Positions 1-8,146 of a stretch of DNA of 36,989 bases are shown piece after piece. Within the stretch, counting starts at the first letter, position 1. Each line of letters starts with the position of its first letter. The translations under genes were made by a program, and so were the position numbers. The notes beneath the pieces are model-generated. The model saw only the letters and a list, made by a program, of their open reading frames with translations. It was not told the origin of the DNA and ran no database searches. Source of the stretch: Streptosporangiales bacterium (lineage in GTDB: Bacteria; Actinomycetota; Actinomycetes; Streptosporangiales; WHST01); contig WHST01000064.1 of the NCBI GenBank assembly GCA_009379955.1, positions 1 to 36,989 of the forward strand. Reading direction: 5' to 3'.

Positions 1-16
1 GGACTACCTTGAGCAT

Positions 17-102
17 GGGCGTACCTTCCCGAACCAGCGCGCCAACGCTGGCACTGATCAGAACTACATGGGCTTCAGATCATCCTCCGGGAAGGTACGC
101 CC
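17..102. repeat. 15-bp perfect inverted repeat at the break in the SDR gene
   Basis: GGGCGTACCTTCCCG at 17-31 is exactly reverse-complemented at 88-102, with 56 bases between the arms. Inside lies a smaller hairpin, CCAGCG (34-39) with CGCTGG (46-51). The right arm falls where the minus-strand SDR reading frame stops resembling its family. This could be the footprint of a recombination or mobile-element end, or a strong transcription-stopping hairpin. No transposase is visible and the window ends 16 bases further left, so the origin stays open. Confidence 0.6.
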
Positions 103-410
103 CTCCCAAAGCACATCCACAGGTTCCGATCATTGCTCCTGGTCTCCTGTACACCGGCACAGATGACCAGGGCTGTGAGAGCTCCGAATTCTTTACACGC
201 TTGCGACATCGTCGAGCGTACAGCGTCGATGTCGCGCACGTCACCGGTGAACGCGGCGGCGTGGGATCGATGCGCGGGCGCCAGGTCGATGGGCTGCTGG
301 TCGAAGGCGGTCACCCTGTGTCCGTCGTCGATCATCGCCGCAACGATCGCCGACCCAAGTGTCCCCGCGGCGCCATTAACCATGACATGACTTCCGTGCG
401 TGGTCGCCAT
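75..410 (-). pseudogene. Truncated short-chain dehydrogenase/reductase (N-terminal half)
   Basis: The 111-residue product begins like a classical SDR. A glycine-rich NAD(P)-binding loop NGAAGTLG sits at about residues 12-19, an acidic FDQQP follows the second strand, a GDVRD segment at about 56-60 matches the adenine-contact Asp, and CAGVQ corresponds to the NAG motif. It then runs into unrelated residues and stops. The catalytic Ser-Tyr-Lys region is missing, and SDRs are normally about 250 residues. Its ATG lies three bases after the dctM stop, with GGAG upstream, so it was the last gene of the TRAP operon. The break coincides with the inverted repeat at 88-102, which suggests disruption by rearrangement rather than simple frameshift. 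A sequencing error cannot be excluded. Confidence 0.65.
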
Positions 411-413
411 GTC

Positions 414-1706
414 TCAGCGAACTCCCAGTATCGAGGGGACGACAGTGGAGATGAGAGGAAACGCGGCAAGCATGGCTAGTCCTACCAGCAGCACGGCCAA
501 GAACGGTGCCAGCTCACGGGTCACCGCTGGTACGGGAGTCTGACCGATCTGCGAGGCGATCAACAATCCTAGGCCAGAGGGCGGAAGGAACAAGCCGATA
601 CCGATGGCAGTGACCACGACGATCTGAAAGTGGACCGGGTGTACGCCGAACTCGCTCGCCACGGGGAACAGCACAGGCACAAAGATCAACACTGCAGGCA
701 TGCCCTCCAGCACAGATCCCATGACGACGAACACGAGCGCAAAGATGAGCATGATGATCGTCGAGGACTCAGTGAGCCCTGCGGCGAGGGTAGCCACCTC
801 TGCAGGTACTCCGAACCGTGCGAGAAGGAACGAGACGATCGTGGCGAACCCGAACAGAACCGCCAGCGCACCAGTCGCCACTCCGGTCTCGATCAGGCAT
901 CGACGAAGTGCCGCCAAGGAGAGTGAACGGTAGATCACGACCGCGACGAACAAGGAATACAGGTCGGCCACGGCTGCTATCTCTGTGGCCGTCGCGACAC
1001 CCAAGACTACGCCGCCGAAGATGAGGACCGGTAGGCCAAGTGCCCAGCCACAGTCCGCAGCGGCGCGAGCGATCTGCCGCGCTGGGACCGCCTGTGTGAC
1101 CGGAGCCGCGACTTCCTGTCGGCGAGTGCGCCAGACCACCATAGCCATCGTCATGACACCCAGCAGAAGCGCCGGAAGGAGCCCTGCGACGAACACCGCG
1201 AGTACCGAGGAATTGACCATCGCGGCCATGACGACCATGAGGATGCACGGAGGGATGAGGATTCCGAACGCACTGGACGCGGACACCACGGCGAGGGTGA
1301 AGGACCTGCGAAACCCGCGACGCTCCATCGGCTTGACCGTCATTGCGGAGACTGCGGAGATGTCCGCCACAGTGGAGCCAGAGATGCCAGAGAAGAACAT
1401 CTCCGCAACGACGATGGAGTTCGGCAAGCCCGACTTGAACCGTCCCATCACGCCAGTGAGCAGAGTCATGAGCCGCGACGAGATGTCTCCCTTCTCCATG
1501 ATTGCCGCAGCAAGAATGAACAGGGGTATCGCTACCAGGAGAAAATCGTCCATGCCGATGATGGTGCGATGGACGACGACATCGGGTGGATACCCGGCTG
1601 CTACCACCACGGCCGTGCCGGAGATCGCCATCGCGAATGCCACAGGTACTCCGAGAGCCAGGAGAATAAGGAACGCCGCCAGAAGCCCTATGCTGAGCAT
1701 GGTCAT
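414..1706 (-). CDS. dctM: TRAP transporter large permease subunit (DctM)
   Basis: The 430-residue, very hydrophobic protein has the usual length and character of the TRAP large subunit, a roughly 12-helix elevator-type Na+-coupled permease of the inner membrane. It begins MTMLSIGLLAAFLILLALG and carries the family-typical GVPVAFAMAISG and SSAFGILIPPCI segments, plus a late FLPPSGLGLLI stretch. The reading frame extends further upstream, but the start chosen (1704-1706) overlaps the dctQ stop by the four bases ATGA, as at the other junctions of this operon, and the upstream residues are Arg-rich and unlike the family. It works with DctQ and DctP to import an organic acid. The substrate is not readable from the sequence. 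Confidence 0.92.
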   Translation of the reverse strand: MTMLSIGLLAAFLILLALGVPVAFAMAISGTAVVVAAGYPPDVVVHRTIIGMDDFLLVAIPLFILAAAIMEKGDISSRLMTLLTGVMGRFKSGLPNSIVVAEMFFSGISGSTVADISAVSAMTVKPMERRGFRRSFTLAVVSASSAFGILIPPCILMVVMAAMVNSSVLAVFVAGLLPALLLGVMTMAMVVWRTRRQEVAAPVTQAVPARQIARAAADCGWALGLPVLIFGGVVLGVATATEIAAVADLYSLFVAVVIYRSLSLAALRRCLIETGVATGALAVLFGFATIVSFLLARFGVPAEVATLAAGLTESSTIIMLIFALVFVVMGSVLEGMPAVLIFVPVLFPVASEFGVHPVHFQIVVVTAIGIGLFLPPSGLGLLIASQIGQTPVPAVTRELAPFLAVLLVGLAMLAAFPLISTVVPSILGVR

Positions 1707-2272
1707 CCCATCATGACTTCCTTGCTGGCCAACGACTCGTCGGCTGCCGGCCGAACTTCCGGAGCGTCGAGCGCGTTGGCGGCCGCGAAGACCGCTACCA
1801 GCACACCGAAAACGAGCGGTGCGACATGCGTGACGATCACCGGGATCCCGGTCAGCACGTACACCTGCGACCCGCCATGATCCACGTACATCAGACCGAG
1901 CACTGCGAAGGCGACACCGAAGGCAAACGTCACGGTCGGGACCGCGCGGCGCTTCCACCACTGAGGAAAACGCCGGGAGAAGATCTCTATCGAGCTGTAG
2001 GCGCTCTTTCGAACTGCCAAGGATGCTCCGAGGAACACGATCCAGATGAAGAGGATGCGGCTCACTTCGAGGTTCCAGGTGAGACTTCGATCAAGAACGA
2101 AGCGTGAGAATACTTCGGCGTTGACGACCACGACCAGCAGCGCAAGCGCCAGAACGACAAGCCACTCCGCGGCCCGCTCCACGATCAGTACGGCCTGCTT
2201 GGCCGCCTTGTTGATCTGGGCGATGTGACCGCTCGGCTCTGAGCTGGCACTTCGCGGCGCTCGCGTCGTCAT
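1703..2272 (-). CDS. dctQ: TRAP transporter small permease subunit (DctQ)
   Basis: The 189-residue membrane protein has four predicted hydrophobic helices (about residues 29-50, 65-85, 105-128 and 145-165), the normal topology of the TRAP small subunit. It contains the family-like stretch NAEVFSRFVLDRSLTWNLEVSRILFIW, here at about residues 50-77, with the conserved acidic and aromatic residues between helices 1 and 2. The start at 2272 (MTTRAPRSAS) was chosen because it overlaps the dctP stop by ATGA; the longer frame begins inside dctP. The protein pairs with DctM in the membrane and is translationally coupled on both sides. Confidence 0.9.
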   Translation of the reverse strand: MTTRAPRSASSEPSGHIAQINKAAKQAVLIVERAAEWLVVLALALLVVVVNAEVFSRFVLDRSLTWNLEVSRILFIWIVFLGASLAVRKSAYSSIEIFSRRFPQWWKRRAVPTVTFAFGVAFAVLGLMYVDHGGSQVYVLTGIPVIVTHVAPLVFGVLVAVFAAANALDAPEVRPAADESLASKEVMMG

Positions 2273-3270
2273 GACAGTGATTCGATTCCGTCGAGGAGGC
2301 CACGCGGGATACGGTCCTTGTACTTCTCCCTTACCGTAAGACCCCGTTTCAACCACTGTGCCTCTTCACTGGCGTTGGGTTGGTAGATCTTGACGCCCTG
2401 GTCACTGACCTCCCGGCGTGCCTTCTGGTTGGCCTGAGTGTCCTGCTCGATGATCCACGCTTCGGTGTCCGAACCAGCGTCGCGGACCGCCCGTTGCTGG
2501 CCGTCGGTTAGGTCATCGAAACGGTTGCGATCCATCAAGAGCAGGTGCACGCCGATGACGGCGTTGACCTCCGTGACGTGTGAGACCGATTCGAAGTGCC
2601 CCGCAGTCTCACTCCAGTCGTACAGGCTGTGCACGCCATCGACCACGCCCTGAGACAGGGCGTTGTAGGTCTCGGCCCAAGCGATGGGAGTAGGACTTCC
2701 ACCCCATGCCTTGATCAGGTCGACCTCGACGGGACTGTCGACCGTTCGATACCTGACGCCTCCCATGTCGCTTGGTGAGCGAACAAGCTTGTTCTGTCCC
2801 AGCCAGCGGAATCCACTGTTCTCAAGCAGCGCAACGACGACGAGACCAGTTTCCTCTTCCACCTGCTTGTGGACATCTTCGACAGCGTCGCTGTCCAGAA
2901 TGAAGGACTTGAACGTGTCGCGGTCCTTGAAGACGTACGGCAGGTTCATGAAGAACATGCCATCGCCGAAGGCGCCATAGTTGCCGTCCGAAATGGTTGC
3001 GAGGTCCGCTTCGCTGTTCTGGACGGCATTGATCGCCGTTGCCTCGCTGAACAGGCTGCCGTCGAGATGAGTCTCGACTTCCAGACCTGCGCCGCTATCG
3101 TCGACCAGCTTGGCGAAGTGCTGCAGCGCACGACCCATGGTGATGTTCGTGTTAGCTGAGCTAGCCAGCACCAGTGTCTCACTCATGGAGCCTGCACCCC
3201 CGCAGCCGCTCGTGACGCTCAGTGCCGTCAGTAATGCGATGGCCGAGAGGAATCGGCGTGGCTTCCTCAT
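2269..3270 (-). CDS. dctP: TRAP transporter solute-binding lipoprotein (DctP family)
   Basis: The 333-residue binding protein starts with a lipoprotein signal: basic MRKPRRF, a hydrophobic core, then LSVTSGC with the lipidated Cys at residue 23. This fits an extracellular lipid-anchored receptor in a Gram-positive cell. DctP features include the segment GGVRYRTVDSPVEVDLIKAWGG, whose Arg corresponds to the carboxylate-binding Arg of the family, followed by ETYNALSQGVVDG. The ATG at 3268-3270 has GAGGAA upstream and overlaps the hydrolase stop by ATGA; earlier in-frame codons give a poor, His/Arg-rich extension. It delivers ligand to DctQM. The retained Arg suggests a carboxylate ligand, by family knowledge. 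Confidence 0.9.
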   Translation of the reverse strand: MRKPRRFLSAIALLTALSVTSGCGGAGSMSETLVLASSANTNITMGRALQHFAKLVDDSGAGLEVETHLDGSLFSEATAINAVQNSEADLATISDGNYGAFGDGMFFMNLPYVFKDRDTFKSFILDSDAVEDVHKQVEEETGLVVVALLENSGFRWLGQNKLVRSPSDMGGVRYRTVDSPVEVDLIKAWGGSPTPIAWAETYNALSQGVVDGVHSLYDWSETAGHFESVSHVTEVNAVIGVHLLLMDRNRFDDLTDGQQRAVRDAGSDTEAWIIEQDTQANQKARREVSDQGVKIYQPNASEEAQWLKRGLTVREKYKDRIPRGLLDGIESLS

Positions 3271-4115
3271 GAGTTCCTCGCAGCGAGGGATCTCTGCCAC
3301 TCGACGAAGGCGGCCGCGACCGTGGCAGGAGTGTCGATGTTGGGAGAGTGTCGGGAGTCCAGAACCACTGTCCGAACGTCGGAGGTCACGGCCTCGATGT
3401 GCGTCCACCACTCCGGTTCGTTGGTTGGATCGTTCTTACCCGCGATGAGAAGGATCGGCACGGTGCTCCCGGCCAGATCCTCGAGGAAGGAGTCGACGCG
3501 CGGCGGGCCCTCAGGAGCCCGGGGTGCGTTGGCGCGCGGCGCGACCAACGCCTGGTAGTGACCAGGCTGACGTGCCACCTCATTACGGCGGACCACATAC
3601 TCGGGGTCGGGTGGTTCGACGGCTAGCACGTCCACTAAGGCGGCCATGGCAGCCTCGGAGCCGTCGTACTCCAGCAGGGGACGCATGCCCTCCGGGACTC
3701 GCCATGGCCCACCGGTCCCACCGATACTGGTCACGGTGTTCGCGTGGAGAGGATTACCGGCACACAGGTTACGGAGAGCGACTGTGCCGCCGAAGGAGTT
3801 TCCGACCACATGGGCTTGTTCCGCATCCAGTTGGGACACGAAATCGGAGAGCGTGCGTATCTGAACCGCAAACGGTGCCTCGTCAAGAAACACCGCCTTC
3901 TGGCTGCTGCCAAAGCCCACGAGATCGGGCGCTAGGACGCGATACCCCTGCTCCACCAGCAGCGGGATTAGCCCCCGAAAGGATGTATCGGCTGACCCAC
4001 CGAATCCGCCGTCGTGGAGCAGCAGAACTACCTCGGAGCCACCATGGCCCTCCTCGAGGTAAGAGATCCGCAGGCCCGCGGATGTGAGTTCGTGACGTTC
4101 GACCGTTGACCGCAC
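3267..4115 (-). CDS. Alpha/beta-fold hydrolase (MhpC/C-C hydrolase-like)
   Basis: The 282-residue alpha/beta hydrolase has an intact catalytic triad by motif: nucleophile Ser107 in GNSFGG, acid Asp229 in AGKND and base His256 in DSRHSPN. The oxyanion-hole segment HDGGFGG is at about 34-40. The layout resembles meta-cleavage-product hydrolases and simple esterases; these cannot be separated from sequence alone. The GTG start at 4115 has GAGG nine bases upstream and lies 15 bases after the cupin stop. Its 3' end overlaps dctP by ATGA, so it is co-translated with the transporter. It probably cleaves the imported compound or an early product of it in the cytoplasm. Confidence 0.85.
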   Translation of the reverse strand: MRSTVERHELTSAGLRISYLEEGHGGSEVVLLLHDGGFGGSADTSFRGLIPLLVEQGYRVLAPDLVGFGSSQKAVFLDEAPFAVQIRTLSDFVSQLDAEQAHVVGNSFGGTVALRNLCAGNPLHANTVTSIGGTGGPWRVPEGMRPLLEYDGSEAAMAALVDVLAVEPPDPEYVVRRNEVARQPGHYQALVAPRANAPRAPEGPPRVDSFLEDLAGSTVPILLIAGKNDPTNEPEWWTHIEAVTSDVRTVVLDSRHSPNIDTPATVAAAFVEWQRSLAARNS

Positions 4116-4130
4116 TGGTTCCCGCCTCTC

Positions 4131-4676
4131 TCAGAGCTTGTAGTCCGCCGGCGGCTCTCCAACTGGCACGATGTGAGCTCGGTCGCTCTCGGTAACGAGG
4201 AGGCTGAGAACGATCAATGTCTGGTCGGGATCGGGATTGCCGGCCCGATGCGGTAGGCCGATCGGCTCGGTGACGCACTCTCCGGCCCTGACGAGATCCC
4301 TGTACTCGTACACGGCGCGGGAATCCGGGCGCGGCGGTTCTTCTCCCAGCCGCTCGATGCCCATGGTTCCCTGCAACACCACGTGATAGGCGGGGCCGTT
4401 GTGAACGTGCCAGCCGCTCCAGGTCGAGGAGAGAACCTCGGAGATGTGGTACCTGACTCTGGCCAACGGCCCACGCGGCAACCGATCCTCGAGGATCTCC
4501 CATAAGTAATGGCGGTAGAACGGGACTTCTGCCGTAGCCCTTCCCGTCAACCTGATGAAATCGTTGAGATCGATCCGCTCGAGATCGTTCGACGTACGAT
4601 TCTCGTCATGCGGAGCCGATGTGCCCACCAGGTCGACCGGACCACCAAATGTGACGCCTTCGTCACCAAACGACAT
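4131..4676 (-). CDS. Cupin-domain protein
   Basis: The 181-residue protein has a cupin core. WHVHNGPAYHVVLQG carries two metal-type histidines (HxH) and a third downstream on the first motif. A second motif region ends GLPHRAGNP, supplying a further His. Small cupins of this kind act as dioxygenases, isomerases or ligand sensors; I cannot choose among them. The start at 4676 (MSFGDEG) is preferred over an ATG 51 bases earlier because GGAGG lies eight bases upstream of it. It is the first gene of the minus-strand operon and lies 561 bp from the divergent thiolase-fold gene. Confidence 0.75.
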   Translation of the reverse strand: MSFGDEGVTFGGPVDLVGTSAPHDENRTSNDLERIDLNDFIRLTGRATAEVPFYRHYLWEILEDRLPRGPLARVRYHISEVLSSTWSGWHVHNGPAYHVVLQGTMGIERLGEEPPRPDSRAVYEYRDLVRAGECVTEPIGLPHRAGNPDPDQTLIVLSLLVTESDRAHIVPVGEPPADYKL

Positions 4677-5237
4677 GCGAATCGCCTCCGTTCGGTATGC
4701 GACAGTTGCCTGAGCCTGACACGGCAACGCCAGTCACACTAGGCAGAGATAACCAAGCGACTCATAGACAGCACCTATGGCGCACTGTGGGGAGACAGGG
4801 CCGTGCGAGGCTCGTCTGACTACGATCGGATATTGACGCCGACCCGGGCTGTGAGGCACTACCTCGGGAGATGAACAGTCGGTGTGTATGGAGGTAGGCG
4901 ACGTGGCCAAGCCACACGAATGCGCCACAGACAGACCCCGCCTGACTCCTGACGGCTCTCGGTGCACATTGACGTCCGTACCGTCAGTTGCGCGAGTTGC
5001 GCCTAGAGCGGCTCCTCCGACGAGGGATGCACCGTTGGTTGAGTTTCGTCAGGACCGAGGGCTCGACGCGGCGCGGGCTGCCTGACGAAGATCAACAAGC
5101 ACGTCGGGCAGTTGCTCGCTCGCTTGCCGTGGGGAAGCTCGATGTGGAGGTATCGCTCCATGCCGGCCTAGTCCTTGAGCACTCTCGCCTTGTGAGTCGC
5201 CGTTGCCTCGTGCGCGCCGGAGGGCTACGCTCATCGA
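4677..5237. other. 561-bp intergenic stretch between divergent operons
   Basis: No reading frame here looks like a protein: the open frames are short, shadow one another and match no family I recognise. It should hold the promoter of the minus-strand cupin/TRAP operon and of the plus-strand thiolase-fold gene. I see no convincing paired -35/-10. A short direct repeat GTTGCGC-GA-GTTGCGC lies near 4986-5002. It may contain the decayed remains of a regulator gene, but nothing supports that directly. Confidence 0.5.
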
Positions 5238-6374
5238 GTGGCCGATGATAATATATTCGTACTTGGTGTCGGGAACACCGACTATCCCGCGGACGCGCGA
5301 GAGACCCGTCAGGGTGCCCGGCTCAACCCGTACGCACTGGCGGCGCGGGCGCTGAAGCGGGCACTTGCCGACGCGGCGATGGCCAAGGCGGAGATCGACG
5401 GCATCGTCGTTGGCGGCCAGCTGGTGTACGAGCGGTTCGCCGAGATCGTCGGGAACCTCACCCACTATGGGGGAGTCGGGGACTGCTCAACGGTCATCGA
5501 GCAGGCACAGATGGCCGTGCTGACCGGCAAGTGCAAGAACGTCGCCGTCGTCTTCGCGCTGTGTCCCCGCAGCTCGCGCATGCGGTTCGGCGGGAGATCC
5601 GCGGCGGGCGGCGACCGACAGCTCCCGTACACGTACCACAACCGGGTGGGGCTCACGTCCCAAGGCGCCCTCTACGCGATGGTCGCGCGCCGGCACATGG
5701 CGGTGTACGGCACGACCGAGGAGGACTGGGGAGTCTTCTCCTGCGGCGTGCATAACAATGCGACCCCGAACGTCCAGGCGCACGAACGGGATCCGCTCAC
5801 GGTCGACGATTACATGGCACTGCGCTACATCGCCGAGCCGCTCCGCCGGCCCGACTACTGCCTGATGAACGACGGCGCGGTCTCCATGATCTTCTCCGGT
5901 ATCCCGCGCGGACCCCATCCGGTGCGGCTCGGCTACGTTGGTCGGCAGGACGACCTGAAGGACGCGACCCAGCTCAGGTCGCGCATGGACTTCTACCACG
6001 AGAACCTGGCTGCGGTGGCCGAGAGTTTCCGCGAGGCCAACGGGTTCGGCGTCGGCGACGTGGACTTCCTCGAGGTCTACGACAGCTTCAGCGTCCACAT
6101 CCCGCTGGCCTTGGAGGGACTGGGGATCGTGGGGTACGGCGAGGCCGCGAGCTACGTCCGCGACAAGGGGATTTCCGCGACGTCGGAGTTCCCCGTCAAC
6201 CCCTCCGGTGGCCACCTCGCGGAGGCGTACATGCAGGGTTGGAACCACCAGGTCGACGCTGTACGCCAGGTGCGCGGCGATGCCACGGGCGCACAGGTGC
6301 CTGGGGCGCAGCGCGGTGTGTACCTGTCCTCGGCCGTGGGGCGCACGTCGCTGCACCTCTACGAGAGGGTGTGA
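5238..6374 (+). CDS. Thiolase-fold retro-aldolase (Ltp2-like), first copy
   Basis: The 378-residue thiolase-superfamily protein resembles the lipid-transfer/SCP2-thiolase branch (VLGVGNTDY at residues 8-16, MNDGAVSMIF at 210-219). The usual thiolase chemistry residues are replaced. The CxSG nucleophile motif is absent (only GDCST around Cys83), NEAF is VYDSF (Tyr281), and the catalytic GHP His is Tyr331 in NPSGGHLAEAYMQGW. The same Tyr pair is known in Ltp2, the steroid side-chain aldolase that works with a DUF35 partner. The probable reaction is therefore retro-aldol cleavage of a beta-hydroxyacyl-CoA, not thiolysis. The GTG start has GGAGG about 13 bases upstream, a long spacing, and no later start precedes the conserved strand. 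The DUF35 gene follows directly. Confidence 0.85.
   Translation: MADDNIFVLGVGNTDYPADARETRQGARLNPYALAARALKRALADAAMAKAEIDGIVVGGQLVYERFAEIVGNLTHYGGVGDCSTVIEQAQMAVLTGKCKNVAVVFALCPRSSRMRFGGRSAAGGDRQLPYTYHNRVGLTSQGALYAMVARRHMAVYGTTEEDWGVFSCGVHNNATPNVQAHERDPLTVDDYMALRYIAEPLRRPDYCLMNDGAVSMIFSGIPRGPHPVRLGYVGRQDDLKDATQLRSRMDFYHENLAAVAESFREANGFGVGDVDFLEVYDSFSVHIPLALEGLGIVGYGEAASYVRDKGISATSEFPVNPSGGHLAEAYMQGWNHQVDAVRQVRGDATGAQVPGAQRGVYLSSAVGRTSLHLYERV
5245..5257 (+). promoter_or_regulatory. AT-rich motif ATGATA-N3-TATT, copy 1
   Basis: ATGATAATATATT lies just inside the first thiolase-fold gene, seven bases after its GTG. The same pattern recurs at 11395-11407 and 23361-23373. It is conspicuous against the GC-rich background. 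Its place over a start codon suits an operator better than a -10 box for this gene. Confidence 0.4.
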
Positions 6375-6379
6375 CCGCC

Positions 6380-6790
6380 ATGGCCGAGAAAGCGACCGGG
6401 ACGGTGTCGGCCTTCTGGTCGTTCGGCGTCGACGACGAGCCGCTGTGGGACGAGCTGGGCGAGGAACGCGTGGTCGTCCAGCGCTGCAAGGAGTGCGCGG
6501 CCTTCGTCCACCCACCCACCGTCGCGTGCGGAAACTGTCTGTCCACCGATCTCGCGCTGGCGCCGGTGACAGGTGCCGGCGAGGTGCTCGCCTGGACCCG
6601 CATGCACCTGGAGTACCTGGAGGAGTGGCCGCCGCCCTACGTCGTCGCCGCCGTGCGGCTGGACGAGGGACCGATCCTCATGTGCACCGTCACCGAAGGG
6701 GCGACCGAGGTGGGAGCGCGCGGACGCGTGGTCCCCCACGTCGCCGCGTCGTCCCTCGCGGTCTACCGCTTCGTCGACGCAGGACACTAG
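6380..6790 (+). CDS. DUF35 OB-fold / zinc-ribbon partner of the thiolase-fold protein, first copy
   Basis: The 136-residue protein has the classic DUF35 order. An N-terminal helix is followed by a rubredoxin-like zinc ribbon (CKEC at about residues 36-39, CGNC at about 52-55) and an OB fold with GAGEVLAWTRMH and RLDEGPILM. Such proteins bind the acyl-CoA and form a heterodimer or tetramer with their thiolase-like neighbour, as ChsH2-DUF35 does with Ltp2. The start chosen is the ATG at 6380, ten bases after AGAGGG. An in-frame GTG at 6371 overlaps the upstream stop but sits too close to the Shine-Dalgarno. Its TAG interlocks with the TAG of the convergent MmgE/PrpD gene within the four bases CTAG. 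Confidence 0.88.
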   Translation: MAEKATGTVSAFWSFGVDDEPLWDELGEERVVVQRCKECAAFVHPPTVACGNCLSTDLALAPVTGAGEVLAWTRMHLEYLEEWPPPYVVAAVRLDEGPILMCTVTEGATEVGARGRVVPHVAASSLAVYRFVDAGH

Positions 6791-8139
6791 GCGAGCAGCG
6801 CCCCCAGCTGGCGCACGTTTGCGAGCGTCTCGAGCGAATCGACCGTCGCGATGATCGTCTCTGCGCGGTCGGCGCCGACAACGGGGCCGGTGAGTCGGCG
6901 GAACTTGTCGGTCACCTCCGCGTTCGAGACCAGGACGTCAGGCTCGCCGATGGGATGGCCCACCGGCAGCTCGCGCACGGTGCCGTCGCGGAACTCGATC
7001 CGCAGGTGCTTCATCGTGACGAATGGCATCTCCTCGCCGTCGACCAACTCCGTCGACACTCGGTTCGCAAGCTCGACGAGTGTGGGGTCGGCGAGGTCGA
7101 CCTCGTTGTAGTCCCACCAGGAGTTCGGCCTGCCGTGGAGGTTCATCGCGACCGAGAAGGCGAGGCTGAACTGCGCGCCGAGCACGTCCGTCGGCGCCTT
7201 GATCGTGCCGACGTGTGAGACGGCGGCGGGATTGGTGCTGAAGACCCTGACGCACTCGACGTCCACCGGGTCGAACCGCTGCTCCTTCTGCAGGATCGCG
7301 ATGCCTTCGAGCACGGGCTGTATGAGGTGGCAGCAGCTGAAGAGCTTGATCGCGGTCTGCTTGACGAGGTACTTCTCGCCAAGCTCCCTGCAGAGCCAGC
7401 TCACGTCATACTCGCCGGCGAACGCGGTGAGGAAGCCGCGCTTACCCTCGAGCATCGTCGGGGGACCGGTGACGCCGGCCTGCGCGAGCAAGGTCGCGCG
7501 GATGCCGGCGCTAGCGGGGATACCGCAGTGCAGGCGCTTCACCGACCCGCCGGTCTGCGTGTACTCCATCTGCCCGCCGGAGTAGCTGCCGGCGATGGAG
7601 ATCGCGTTCAGCGTCTCGGCCGGGCTCAGCTCCATGATGCGCGCGGCCGCCGCGGCCGACGCGAACGGACCCACGGCGAGCGGCGGATGGTGGCCGCGTG
7701 CGAACATGAACGGCCGTACGGCGTACGCGATCCGCAGATGTGACTCGTACGCCGCGACGACGGCCTCGATCAGGGTCTGCCCGCTCGCACCGACGTGCTC
7801 GCCCATGGCGATTGCCGGCGGGATCGAGACGGCACCCGGATGACTCGGGCTCCAGAAATTCGAGTCGTCGGACTCGTTGCTGTGACTGAAGGTCCCGTTG
7901 AGGAACGCGGCGGTGTCGGGGGCCAGCCGGCCCGACCTGCCGACGACGGTGGAGTGGCCGGCCGCGCTGAGCGGTACGACGGCATCGAGGATCCTGTGGC
8001 TCCATGGCATCTCGACGCCGGCGATCTGGCACCCGAGGTTGTCGAGGATCAGCAGCTTCGTGAAGTCGACGACACTTCGCGGCAGGTCTTCGATCCTCAC
8101 GTTCGATACGTACTCGGAAAGCGTGGCTGTCTCATTCAC
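6787..8139 (-). CDS. MmgE/PrpD family protein 1
   Basis: The 450-residue protein belongs to the MmgE/PrpD family, which includes 2-methylcitrate dehydratase and cis-aconitate decarboxylase. By eye against cis-aconitate decarboxylase the active-site positions are present: Asp91-Asp92 in SNESDDSN, His100 in SPSHPGAV, His151 in GHHPP, Lys201 in GSVKRLH and Lys265. A His at 271 is slightly displaced relative to the usual K-x8-H spacing. The GTG start at 8139 follows AAGGAG by about eleven bases and lies seven bases after the CoA-transferase stop. The longer frame only adds an Arg/Thr-rich tail that overlaps that gene. It is co-transcribed with the CoA-transferase. Whether it dehydrates, decarboxylates or isomerises cannot be told. 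It most resembles protein 6 of this window. Confidence 0.88.
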   Translation of the reverse strand: MNETATLSEYVSNVRIEDLPRSVVDFTKLLILDNLGCQIAGVEMPWSHRILDAVVPLSAAGHSTVVGRSGRLAPDTAAFLNGTFSHSNESDDSNFWSPSHPGAVSIPPAIAMGEHVGASGQTLIEAVVAAYESHLRIAYAVRPFMFARGHHPPLAVGPFASAAAAARIMELSPAETLNAISIAGSYSGGQMEYTQTGGSVKRLHCGIPASAGIRATLLAQAGVTGPPTMLEGKRGFLTAFAGEYDVSWLCRELGEKYLVKQTAIKLFSCCHLIQPVLEGIAILQKEQRFDPVDVECVRVFSTNPAAVSHVGTIKAPTDVLGAQFSLAFSVAMNLHGRPNSWWDYNEVDLADPTLVELANRVSTELVDGEEMPFVTMKHLRIEFRDGTVRELPVGHPIGEPDVLVSNAEVTDKFRRLTGPVVGADRAETIIATVDSLETLANVRQLGALLA

Positions 8140-8146
8140 GTCGGCC

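Noticed and set aside
17-102. An integron attC site at the inverted repeat
   Set aside because: The arms lack the RYYYAAC and GTTRRRY core sites in the right places, and no integrase or cassette is seen.
4988-5248. A small protein gene in the 561-bp gap
   Set aside because: There is no Shine-Dalgarno, no recognisable domain and competing frames of equal length; it also runs into the thiolase-fold start.
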